The notes below the pieces were generated by a model, which made no database searches, was not told where the DNA came from, and worked only from the letters and a program-made list of their open reading frames with translations. Below are positions 1-7,075 of a DNA stretch of 64,000 nucleotides, one piece after another. Location of the stretch: contig JADJJZ010000029.1 of the NCBI GenBank assembly GCA_016706255.1, positions 62,001 to 126,000 of the forward strand, written 5' to 3'. The translations under genes and the position numbers were made by a program. Position 1 is the stretch's first letter. Every line of letters starts with the position of its first letter. The DNA is from Bacteroidota bacterium. Its GTDB lineage: Bacteria; Bacteroidota; Bacteroidia; Chitinophagales; BACL12.

Positions 1-3
1 TAG

Positions 4-453
4 AAACGGAATTGGGGAACCCTCGCAGAGGAAGAAAAAATCAAAATTAACATTCTCAAACCGGTAGAAGAACAGGTAAATGACACAGTTTTTGAAGATT
101 CTTTTATTGGTTGGTTAAATAGATTGGGCAGCCCAACAAAGGGGAAAATGGTGGAAATGAAGGCGGCAAATATGCCTGTCCGAAAATATTTGCAGGCATC
201 GCCCATAGCTGGTATGCCCCTCGAAGAAGCCCGCCAGGAGAAGGTTATAGACGAAATAGTTGCAGGAGAACTCGCACGTAAAAGCTTGCAGGCAGATGAA
301 CATCTCGTTACAGAAACGTATGCCAGAATACTCACTATGCAGGGTAAATACCATAAGGCAGTGGACATGTATATGAAATTAAGTTTGCTAAAACCCCAAA
401 AAAGCGATTATTTTGCAGCCTTAATTGATCAGATAAAAAAACGAATCAAATAA
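4..453 (+). CDS. C-terminal part of a TPR-like protein upstream of secG (5' end missing or broken)
   Basis: The frame is open from base 4 and reads like real protein throughout (an acidic, Lys-rich stretch, then helices containing ARILTMQGKYHKAVDMYMKL, which resembles a single TPR). An in-frame TAG occupies bases 1-3, so the gene cannot simply run in from upstream in this frame. Either a frameshift lies near the window edge or the true start is internal (TTG at 124 or ATG at 148). The stop is one base before the secG start, implying co-transcription and translational coupling. From memory of Bacteroidota genomes, a TPR-like protein often precedes secG and groESL; that supports the family call but gives no function. 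Probably cytoplasmic, since no signal peptide is visible in this fragment. Confidence 0.6.
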   Translation, partial: KRNWGTLAEEEKIKINILKPVEEQVNDTVFEDSFIGWLNRLGSPTKGKMVEMKAANMPVRKYLQASPIAGMPLEEARQEKVIDEIVAGELARKSLQADEHLVTETYARILTMQGKYHKAVDMYMKLSLLKPQKSDYFAALIDQIKKRIK

Positions 454-454
454 T

Positions 455-841
455 ATGTTATTTACAATCATTATAATTATTGCAATCATTGCAGCTGTGT
501 TGCTTGGTCTTGTAGTGTTAATTCAAAACCCTAAAGGTGGTGGATTAAGTGGTTCATTTGGTGGAACTGCCAATCAGATTTTTGGTTACAAAAGAACAAC
601 CGACGATATCGAAAAAATTACATGGGCACTGGTAATCATTGTGTTTACACTATGTTTATCTGCTGTTGCCGTAAAACCTACACAAAGTGCTGAAAATCAG
701 GGTGGTGGAATTGGAACTGAAGCTGATCGTTCAGCAGCTACTCAAGGTGTAATCCAAAACACAGAAGATCCTAATGCTCAACCTATTGAAACTCAGCCTG
801 AAGGTGGCGAACAACCGGTTGCTGATCCTCAAAGTAATTAA
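455..841 (+). CDS. secG: Preprotein translocase subunit SecG
   Basis: 128 residues. SecG is the small subunit of the SecYEG inner-membrane channel and assists SecA-driven export. The sequence shows a first membrane helix at about residues 2-24, then the SecG signature loop (QNPKGGGLSGSFGG, residues 24-37, followed by an FG and KR segment), and a second helix at about residues 55-73. The tail after residue 75 is long, polar and rich in Gln, Glu and Pro, which is usual in Bacteroidota SecG. The start lies one base after the stop of the TPR-like gene, so the two are likely one operon, and a strong terminator follows. The identification is secure from the loop and topology. Confidence 0.95.
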   Translation: MLFTIIIIIAIIAAVLLGLVVLIQNPKGGGLSGSFGGTANQIFGYKRTTDDIEKITWALVIIVFTLCLSAVAVKPTQSAENQGGGIGTEADRSAATQGVIQNTEDPNAQPIETQPEGGEQPVADPQSN

Positions 842-854
842 TAAAAAGTTATTC

Positions 855-891
855 AAAAAGCTGATACTCAACCGGTATCAGCTTTTTTTTT
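855..891 (+). terminator. Rho-independent terminator after secG
   Basis: A 13-bp perfect stem (AAAAAGCTGATAC at 855-867 with GTATCAGCTTTTT at 875-887) encloses a 7-base loop and runs into a T tract. It ends the secG transcript 14 bases after the stop codon. Confidence 0.9.
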
Positions 892-966
892 GCCCTTTTT
901 TTGTCATTTTCTGCCCCCACTATTCAAATTCAACCTTAAAATTGACCGATATCGTTAATTTTAATC

Positions 967-2232
967 ATGATTCGAACCGTTTTTACCCTCGCATTTTGCT
1001 TTATAACGCTTTTCGTTGCCGCTCAATCTGTTACTAAACGAGTGCTTTTTATAGGCAACAGCTATGTTTATACTAATAATCTGCCTCAGGAATTAGCTAA
1101 CGTGGCTGCATCTATGGGCGACGAAGTGATTTTTGACAGTAATGCTCCGGGTGGATATACATTCGAACTCCATTCAACCAATACTACTACTTTATCAAAA
1201 ATAGCAACCGGAACATGGGATTATGTGGTGCTGCAGGAACAAAGCCAAATTCCATCTTTCCCTATCGATCAGGTAGAAACGGAATGTTTTCCATTTGCGA
1301 CAATTCTGAACGATTCAATTATTGCAGCGAATGCATGCACAGAAACGGTGTTTTTTATGACCTGGGGAAGAAAAGAAGGAGATGCCGGCAATTGCCCTTT
1401 CTGGCCACCGGTTTGCACGTATTCGGGTATGGATAGTCTGCTGAACCTCCGTTATAGGATGATGGCTGAGGATAATGATGCACTTTTATCTCCCGTTGGA
1501 CAGGTTTGGCATTATATACGCGACAATCATCCTGAAATCGAACTATATAATGCTGATATGAGCCATCCATCATCTGCAGGTACCTATGCAGCAGCAATAA
1601 CATTTTACAGTCTACTGTTTCAGAAAGACCCAAATTCAATAATTTATAATGGCACTTTATCTTCAACAGATGCTACTGCTATAAAAAATGCAGCACAAGC
1701 AGTTGTTTTCGATAGCCTTGAAGTTTGGCACGTTTACGATTATTTACCGAAGTCTGAATTCGACTTTTACAACAGTGGAGTCTATGCTGAATTTTCAAAT
1801 TACTCCACGAATGCTGACAGCTATTTATGGAAATTTGGCGATGGCACTGAATCTGTTGAAGTTAATCCGACACACACTTATCCTGCTCCCGGCTCATACA
1901 ATATTGGATTATATGCGATGCGTTGCGGGTTGATTGATTCTTCCTATAAAACAATAACAACTGCAACACTTGCAATTGCAGATAATAATCCTGAATTCAA
2001 AGTTAATTTAGTAGCTAACCCTGTTCATTCAATTTTATCGTTTCAGGTAGATAATTACTTTAAAATTCAATGTGAAATTTACAACTACACCGGGACTAAA
2101 ATATTAGATTTTCCACTGCAGGCAAATTCGGTATCATACCCATTGGAAGGATGGCAATCGGGTAGCTATTTATTAGTATTTAGAGATGAACAAGGAATAG
2201 TGGTAAATACAACAGGATTTATAAAATTATAA
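967..2232 (+). CDS. Secreted SGNH/DUF4886-like hydrolase with PKD domain and T9SS type A sorting tail
   Basis: 421 residues. A signal peptide covers residues 1-20 (ending VAAQ). The SGNH-hydrolase fold is suggested by FIGNSYVYTNNLP with the block I Gly-Asn-Ser at 30-32, by DYVVLQEQS near residue 90, and by the block V Asp197-x-x-His200 in DMSHPSSAGTY. This layout matches the DUF4886/SGNH family, usually taken to be esterases; the substrate is unknown. A PKD domain follows (about 262-330, with FGDGTESVEVNPTHTY), then a beta-rich C-terminal domain of about 75 residues typical of T9SS type A cargo. The protein should cross the inner membrane by Sec and the outer membrane by T9SS. It stands alone between the secG terminator and a convergent gene. 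Confidence 0.8.
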   Translation: MIRTVFTLAFCFITLFVAAQSVTKRVLFIGNSYVYTNNLPQELANVAASMGDEVIFDSNAPGGYTFELHSTNTTTLSKIATGTWDYVVLQEQSQIPSFPIDQVETECFPFATILNDSIIAANACTETVFFMTWGRKEGDAGNCPFWPPVCTYSGMDSLLNLRYRMMAEDNDALLSPVGQVWHYIRDNHPEIELYNADMSHPSSAGTYAAAITFYSLLFQKDPNSIIYNGTLSSTDATAIKNAAQAVVFDSLEVWHVYDYLPKSEFDFYNSGVYAEFSNYSTNADSYLWKFGDGTESVEVNPTHTYPAPGSYNIGLYAMRCGLIDSSYKTITTATLAIADNNPEFKVNLVANPVHSILSFQVDNYFKIQCEIYNYTGTKILDFPLQANSVSYPLEGWQSGSYLLVFRDEQGIVVNTTGFIKL

Positions 2233-2238
2233 ATTCAG

Positions 2239-2787
2239 TTATTTTTTGTGTTTTTTCTCGTAAGCCTGAATAATGCCTTCTAAAGTCGGATTATTATCCG
2301 GATTGTATTTATCTTTTAAATCATAACCATAAGCTTTACTTAAACTATTCCACCAAAATGCAGAACTGCCACTTTTATATTCTTTTAAAATATCATACAT
2401 CGAACGATTGGTATTGCGTTCAATAATATCAATTAAAACTTCTCCCTGCGAGCGCGTCAAATTTTTTAATTTGTCTTCAAATGTTGCACGCAATTTATCT
2501 TCCAGCTCTTTTTTATATTCCTTTTCATCTTTCCTTTTTTCAAATTTCAACTGCTCTAATTGCCTGATATATTGTACTGCTGAATCAGCATAGGGATAAA
2601 CTTTTATGACAATATTTTCATATTTGGAATAATTGTAGTTTTTTAAAGGACGGGCCGTAACGGTAAATGAATCGAGCTGCATATAATAAACAGTATCTGC
2701 CTCTTCTCCTTTAAAGGGGTTGCCAATTTGTGCAGATACCATCTGAACAGAAAATAGGAATAACAAGCTTGAAATAATCGATTTCAT
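2239..2787 (-). CDS. DUF4294 domain-containing exported protein
   Basis: 182 residues with an N-terminal signal peptide (about 1-19, ending VSAQ). The body matches my recollection of the DUF4294 family: an opening strand with TVYYMQLDSFTV, then IVIKVYPYAD, a charged helix, LTRSQGEVLIDIIERNT, and a final part with a SSAFWWNSLSKAYG segment. DUF4294 proteins are common in Bacteroidota and have no established function that I know of. It is probably periplasmic. It shares orientation with the CapA-like gene upstream (28 bases apart), so the two may be co-transcribed. It is convergent with the SGNH gene, with 6 bases between the stops. Confidence 0.8.
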   Translation of the reverse strand: MKSIISSLLFLFSVQMVSAQIGNPFKGEEADTVYYMQLDSFTVTARPLKNYNYSKYENIVIKVYPYADSAVQYIRQLEQLKFEKRKDEKEYKKELEDKLRATFEDKLKNLTRSQGEVLIDIIERNTNRSMYDILKEYKSGSSAFWWNSLSKAYGYDLKDKYNPDNNPTLEGIIQAYEKKHKK

Positions 2788-2815
2788 AATGTGTGTTATA
2801 CAAATAGTATGCTAA

Positions 2816-3985
2816 TCATTTAATTACAACAGGTTTAATCTTATCGGTATAGGTGCTCATTGTAGCTGCAGTATGGGTTATAGCCTTCAAAACTTCATCT
2901 GCATAATACTTATTTACAAATTCCGGTAAACTGCTATCCTGTGCATTAAAAACCGGAAATACGACATGCAGTTTTTTCGCGTCGTTTTTACCTTTATATA
3001 CCCACGTTGGAACATAATCTACTGATACTATTTTGATAGAATTCGTGTTGAGGTTTTTTTCCAGATGGATATTAAAAACCACACCCTCATCTGTATACTC
3101 ATCCTGTTGATTGCTGATAAAATTACCCATCGAATAAGCAACAAATCCGGTATCTAAAGTACTGTTTACCCCTTTGAAAAAATCGGCAGGCTGCAAAACA
3201 TGCGGGTGACTTCCTAAAATTAAATCTGCCCCACATGCTACTGCATAATTTACGAAATTTTGCTGATAAGCATTTGGTAAACGCTGATATTCTTCTCCAA
3301 AATGATAAAATACAATAACCAGTTCAGCTCCTGCTTTTCTGCTAGCGGCAATATCTTTTGCAATTAATGCAGAGTCGCATAAATTAACCAGATATGGTTT
3401 TCCTTCAGCAAGCGGATTGCCGTTAGTAGAGTAGGAGAAGGCAACTATACCAACTTTTACACCTTTAACATCCATGATCCTGATTGAATCACGGTCTTTT
3501 GCTGATTTAAAGGTTCCTGTAGTTGGCAGATTTAAATCATGCAATACATCAAGTGTTCTGAGTATTGCCTTTTCACCATTATCATTACTGTGATTATTAG
3601 CCGTTATGATAAAATCAAATCCAATGTTTTTTAATGCAATTACATAATCATCAGGCGTATTAAAATAAGGGTAGCCTGAATAAGGTTTCGAGTTACCTGC
3701 CAGTGTAGTCTCGAGATTGCCTAGCAATAAATCCGGCTTTTGTAACCAGGGCAATATATATTCAAAACATGGTTCAAAGTGAAAGGTATCCTCACCAACG
3801 CGGGCATAATTAAATTGGGTACTGTGACACATCAAATCGCCAACAGAGGATATGGTAAATTGCACAAGTGAATCTGACTTGGGAATTGTGTCAGTATTAG
3901 CAATTACAACAGAACCGGAGCTTCCGCAAGTGGATTGCATACCAAAACAAGGTATCACCAGCAGAAGAAATAAGAAACGCATCAT
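2816..3985 (-). CDS. CapA-family metallophosphoesterase-like protein
   Basis: 389 residues from the ATG at 3985; a TTG further upstream (4021) would add 12 residues but overlaps the preceding gene, so the ATG is preferred. A hydrophobic leader (RFLFLLLVIPCFGM) indicates export. CapA/PgsA features are clear: ISSVGDLMCH near the mature N-terminus, NLETTLAG, FIITANNHSNDNGEKA, VFYHFGEEYQ and ADLILGSHPHVLQP, the His/Asp/Asn pattern of the PGA_cap family with its calcineurin-like fold. CapA proteins take part in poly-gamma-glutamate capsule synthesis, but single copies without capB/capC, as here, are widespread and their role is unclear. Cys residues shortly after the leader could be lipidated, but neither fits a good lipobox. 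Confidence 0.85.
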   Translation of the reverse strand: MMRFLFLLLVIPCFGMQSTCGSSGSVVIANTDTIPKSDSLVQFTISSVGDLMCHSTQFNYARVGEDTFHFEPCFEYILPWLQKPDLLLGNLETTLAGNSKPYSGYPYFNTPDDYVIALKNIGFDFIITANNHSNDNGEKAILRTLDVLHDLNLPTTGTFKSAKDRDSIRIMDVKGVKVGIVAFSYSTNGNPLAEGKPYLVNLCDSALIAKDIAASRKAGAELVIVFYHFGEEYQRLPNAYQQNFVNYAVACGADLILGSHPHVLQPADFFKGVNSTLDTGFVAYSMGNFISNQQDEYTDEGVVFNIHLEKNLNTNSIKIVSVDYVPTWVYKGKNDAKKLHVVFPVFNAQDSSLPEFVNKYYADEVLKAITHTAATMSTYTDKIKPVVIK

Positions 3986-4017
3986 ATTTTTATTTGAGGA
4001 CAAAAATAGGATGAACT

Positions 4018-4218
4018 TCAATCTCTTTTCTTTTTATTGGTAACAAAAAATGAAAGCACTCCTCCAACTATCAAAACAACAAAAACAATGGAAACAATAT
4101 AAAATTGAGTCATGTCTCCATCACCATGTGATTGCGATTTTAATGTCAAATTTGCAACAAACATCATGCATAATAACATGGTGTATTTTAATGGGCGTAC
4201 GATTTGTTTTGACAGCAT
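4018..4218 (-). CDS. Small membrane protein, unknown function
   Basis: 66 residues with an ATG start. There are two hydrophobic segments: residues about 12-28, which may be a cleavable signal ending in a Ser-Gln stretch, and residues about 38-58, a confident membrane helix followed by NKKKRD. The positive tail suggests a cytoplasmic C-terminus. The stop codon lies just upstream of the CapA-like gene's preferred start (32 bases), so the two are probably co-transcribed. I recognise no family. Coding status is plausible from the clean topology, but the short length keeps confidence moderate. Confidence 0.55.
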   Translation of the reverse strand: MLSKQIVRPLKYTMLLCMMFVANLTLKSQSHGDGDMTQFYIVSIVFVVLIVGGVLSFFVTNKKKRD

Positions 4219-4317
4219 AAAAGAGGTTTTTGGTGTTTCTAAGGTAATAAATTATACCACAAAACGCAATTTGCAAGTGTTTATATTGTGATTCTGTGTA
4301 ATTTATACGTCATAACA

Positions 4318-4344
4318 ATAAAAAAACCCGCACAAGGCGGGTTT
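4318..4344 (-). terminator. Terminator of the multicopper-oxidase-like gene
   Basis: An 8-bp stem (AAACCCGC at 4324-4331 with GCGGGTTT at 4337-4344) has a 5-base loop. On the minus strand it is followed by a run of T (plus-strand A run at 4320-4326). It lies 26 bases after the stop of the gene at 4370-5893. Confidence 0.85.
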
Positions 4345-4369
4345 CCTGATAATCATATAATCATGACAA

Positions 4370-5893
4370 TTATACGACTTCAATAGTATGCATCAATCCT
4401 GAATCTGAATTTTCGAGGTTAGTACAAACAACGTTGTATTTACCCGGAGCAACAGTGAAAGGAACAAGACAGGTAACGGTTTCACCAGGTAACATCAACA
4501 CGGTGTCTTTCCATGAACGTTCCCAAATTTTGGTAGTTCCACGGCCACCTTCGCGTGATAAAATCTGGAATTGAACACCCTGAATATGCATTGCACGAGG
4601 TTCTTTACCATCTGTATTGTTAAATACCCATTTTTCGGTTGTTCCGGCAGTAACTGTATAATTTACTGTTCCGGCATCATATGTTTCACCGCTGATAACA
4701 TGCATGCTTGCAGTGTTTTGTTCAGCTTCATCCTGTGTGATATTGCCATTGCTGATATTTAAATTGCGGGTTTCGCCCGTTACATCACCTTCAGTTAAGG
4801 TAGTAACATCTGAAAGGCTGTCCGGAATAGAATATGTTTCAGTTTCAGCAAGTGTGATTACAAATTTCATGATATCAAACCCAAGCGTTCCCTGGTAGTC
4901 TCCACCACCTGTAAACGAACGGCTGTTCAACATAATCTCAGTGCCTTCTGCCATAGCAGATAAGTCAACTAATGTATCTACACGTTCACCCGGAGCCAAT
5001 AAAATGGTTGTAATATCACCACCGGTAGTTTTTAATAAACCACAATCACCACCTATAATGCGGAATGGAACATCTGCATTTGTTGCAATATCAGTTAAAC
5101 CAAAGTTGAATATTCTTGCATTACTGCCATTGGCAATACGTAAACGATGAATTCTTGTAGAAACATTTTTAAATGGTCCCTGAACACCGTTAACTAATAT
5201 CGTTCCACCAAAGAAACCGGCCATTTGTTCGCCCGGATTTGGTCCGTAATACATCTGATTCTGATCGTTGAAACGTTTATCAGAAACAATAATTGTAGTA
5301 GATTTTAATTCGCCTTCCGGTAAGTTTAATGATGATTCTTCGCTATCCTCAACAAGGAAAAATCCACCCAAACCAAGATTTGTCTGGTAACCTGCAGATT
5401 TTTGATAGTGCGGCTGATACATATACAAACCGGCACGATTATTCACCGTAAAGTTGTATGTTTTTGAACCGCCGTTTTCTAATCCTGTTTCAACGCTGTC
5501 AGATACACTTGCATCTAACGTTAATCCGCGGAAATTCAGGTTAGTAGTTTCGTTAATATTATTGGTTAAAGTAATGTTTGCAGTATTACCCTTTGTAATT
5601 TTTAATGTTGGTCCCCAAATACTGTCAGCATTATATCCAAAACAGAACGTTTCTGTAATACCAATCAGTGTCAATAGATTTTTAGAGGCTGTTATCGTTG
5701 CGCTTGATGCCGAATTTACGTTTAAAGTTCTAAACTCATTGGTAAATGGCGGGGCTGGAACTTCAAGTCCGCCAACCGCAAATACTGTAGCAGGGGGAAC
5801 AATTTCACCACAACTTGCTAAAAAGGCAGCCGGAGTTACAGCAACCGCAGCCGTTCCTGCAAGGGTGTTTCTTAAAAATGATCTTCTGTTCAT
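4370..5893 (-). CDS. Tat-exported multicopper-oxidase-like protein lacking most copper ligands (FtsP/SufI-like design)
   Basis: 507 residues. The N-terminus has a twin-arginine motif (NRRSFLRN, residues 2-9), a short hydrophobic stretch and a lipobox-like LASC (about 25-28), so it may be a Tat lipoprotein. Three cupredoxin domains can be traced by multicopper-oxidase landmarks: NLNFRGLTLD where HWHG-type ligands normally sit, AGLYMYQPHYQ in place of the WYHPH motif, RAMHIQGVQF in place of HPFHIHG, and VCTNLENSDSGLMH in place of HCHILEHEDxGMM. Only isolated His and Cys residues remain, so the type 2/3 copper cluster should be absent and oxidase activity is unlikely. E. coli FtsP (SufI) is a known ligand-less Tat-exported relative with a division role; a similar structural role here is inference. 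It is monocistronic with its own terminator. Confidence 0.85.
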   Translation of the reverse strand: MNRRSFLRNTLAGTAAVAVTPAAFLASCGEIVPPATVFAVGGLEVPAPPFTNEFRTLNVNSASSATITASKNLLTLIGITETFCFGYNADSIWGPTLKITKGNTANITLTNNINETTNLNFRGLTLDASVSDSVETGLENGGSKTYNFTVNNRAGLYMYQPHYQKSAGYQTNLGLGGFFLVEDSEESSLNLPEGELKSTTIIVSDKRFNDQNQMYYGPNPGEQMAGFFGGTILVNGVQGPFKNVSTRIHRLRIANGSNARIFNFGLTDIATNADVPFRIIGGDCGLLKTTGGDITTILLAPGERVDTLVDLSAMAEGTEIMLNSRSFTGGGDYQGTLGFDIMKFVITLAETETYSIPDSLSDVTTLTEGDVTGETRNLNISNGNITQDEAEQNTASMHVISGETYDAGTVNYTVTAGTTEKWVFNNTDGKEPRAMHIQGVQFQILSREGGRGTTKIWERSWKDTVLMLPGETVTCLVPFTVAPGKYNVVCTNLENSDSGLMHTIEVV

Positions 5894-6074
5894 CTTCTTT
5901 CGTTATTTTTTTGGTTAAACTTATCAGATAATGTTTTGTGTTGTGCAATAATGGGAAAACATTTTAAAAATAAACTTACAAGTTGGCTGTTGTTAGTTTG
6001 GTCACAAAACGTGGGGCTAAGATAATATTTTATTTGAATGTTAAAAGTTTTTAACTCTTGTTGATAATTATTTC

Positions 6075-7007
6075 TTACTTCCATTCCCAATTTGGAATTA
6101 ATCCACGTAATCCCATATCAGTTACCTGTTCTGTATTTTCGGCATTTGCTGCATCTATATCCCATGCTCCATTTCCATTAGTATCAACCCACTCAAAACT
6201 TTCATTTATGGAAAACGAAAATGTAATATATAATTCACCGGTTTCATCACCATTAATCACAAGTGGTTCAGCAAACCTGCCGGTTATTACACAAGAGCCT
6301 GCAGGAACGGGTGAGGTTGCATCAATAGGATTAACAACTGTAGTTGCACCTGCCGGGGACTGACCGGTATAGATGGCATTATAATCGGCCAAATCGCCTG
6401 TAAATAGTGTTTCAAAGCCCCAAAAGCCCTGACTCTTATTTGCATAGATCGGTGTTGTAAGATTTTCTATGTTAAGGTCGCGGATATAAGTTCTGTAGCC
6501 GATAAAAGAAGCTATCGTTCCTGACTGATCAGGCAGGTTTCCAATTATTGGAATATTATTTACATTGTAATTTACAGTATACTGCTGATAAGCAACGGAT
6601 ACTCTAACATATTCATAAGTACCGGGTACCAATCGCTCGAGATTTATTTTTAAGAAATCAGCACCGGCTTCAGCTACAAGTGATGAATCAAAATCAATTG
6701 CACCATCACCACCTGCCTCGGTTTCAGGTGCGAGATATAATACAGTGCCATCCTTAAATGGTGTGAATTCATCCGCTGAAAGTTCGATATAATGAACGCT
6801 CAATAATTTGAAATCCGGTGTTTGTGTAGCATGACCTGCCGGAACAGTTGATGGGTTGCCTAAATTATCCAAGCGCTCCTGTGTTGCATCAAATTCGAAA
6901 CTGAAGTGGATATCATTAAATGTACGCACATCTTTATTGCAGGCACTTAATGTTAATATCACAATAAGTGTTCCCGTGTAAGCAAAAAGCCTTGTTTTGT
7001 TTTTCAT
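6075..7007 (-). CDS. Predicted lipoprotein, unknown function
   Basis: 310 residues. A signal peptide with lipobox LSAC (Cys about residue 23) predicts a lipid-anchored protein. The mature part is beta-rich and acidic. It contains FSFEFDATQERLDNLGNPS near the start, a region on total amount and form (DGTVLYLAPETEAGG), and a segment near the C-terminus, WVDTNGNGAWD, that looks like a calcium-binding loop. Tyr and aromatic content suggests a sandwich domain. I do not recognise the family. It is separated from the flanking genes by 68 and 181 bases, so it is probably transcribed alone or with the multicopper-oxidase-like gene downstream. The function is left open. Confidence 0.7.
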   Translation of the reverse strand: MKNKTRLFAYTGTLIVILTLSACNKDVRTFNDIHFSFEFDATQERLDNLGNPSTVPAGHATQTPDFKLLSVHYIELSADEFTPFKDGTVLYLAPETEAGGDGAIDFDSSLVAEAGADFLKINLERLVPGTYEYVRVSVAYQQYTVNYNVNNIPIIGNLPDQSGTIASFIGYRTYIRDLNIENLTTPIYANKSQGFWGFETLFTGDLADYNAIYTGQSPAGATTVVNPIDATSPVPAGSCVITGRFAEPLVINGDETGELYITFSFSINESFEWVDTNGNGAWDIDAANAENTEQVTDMGLRGLIPNWEWK

Positions 7008-7075
7008 CGCTTATTGGGTAAAGATAGCTGATGAAATTGAAAATGTAATTACATATTAAGCTACTTTGTTACTAA

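Noticed and set aside
5454..5918. 154-residue plus-strand frame opposite the multicopper-oxidase-like gene
   Set aside because: Antisense shadow of a clearly coding minus-strand gene with landmark motifs.
5890..6090. 66-residue open frame overlapping the start of the multicopper-oxidase-like gene
   Set aside because: Low-complexity, no family, overlaps a certain start in the intergenic gap.
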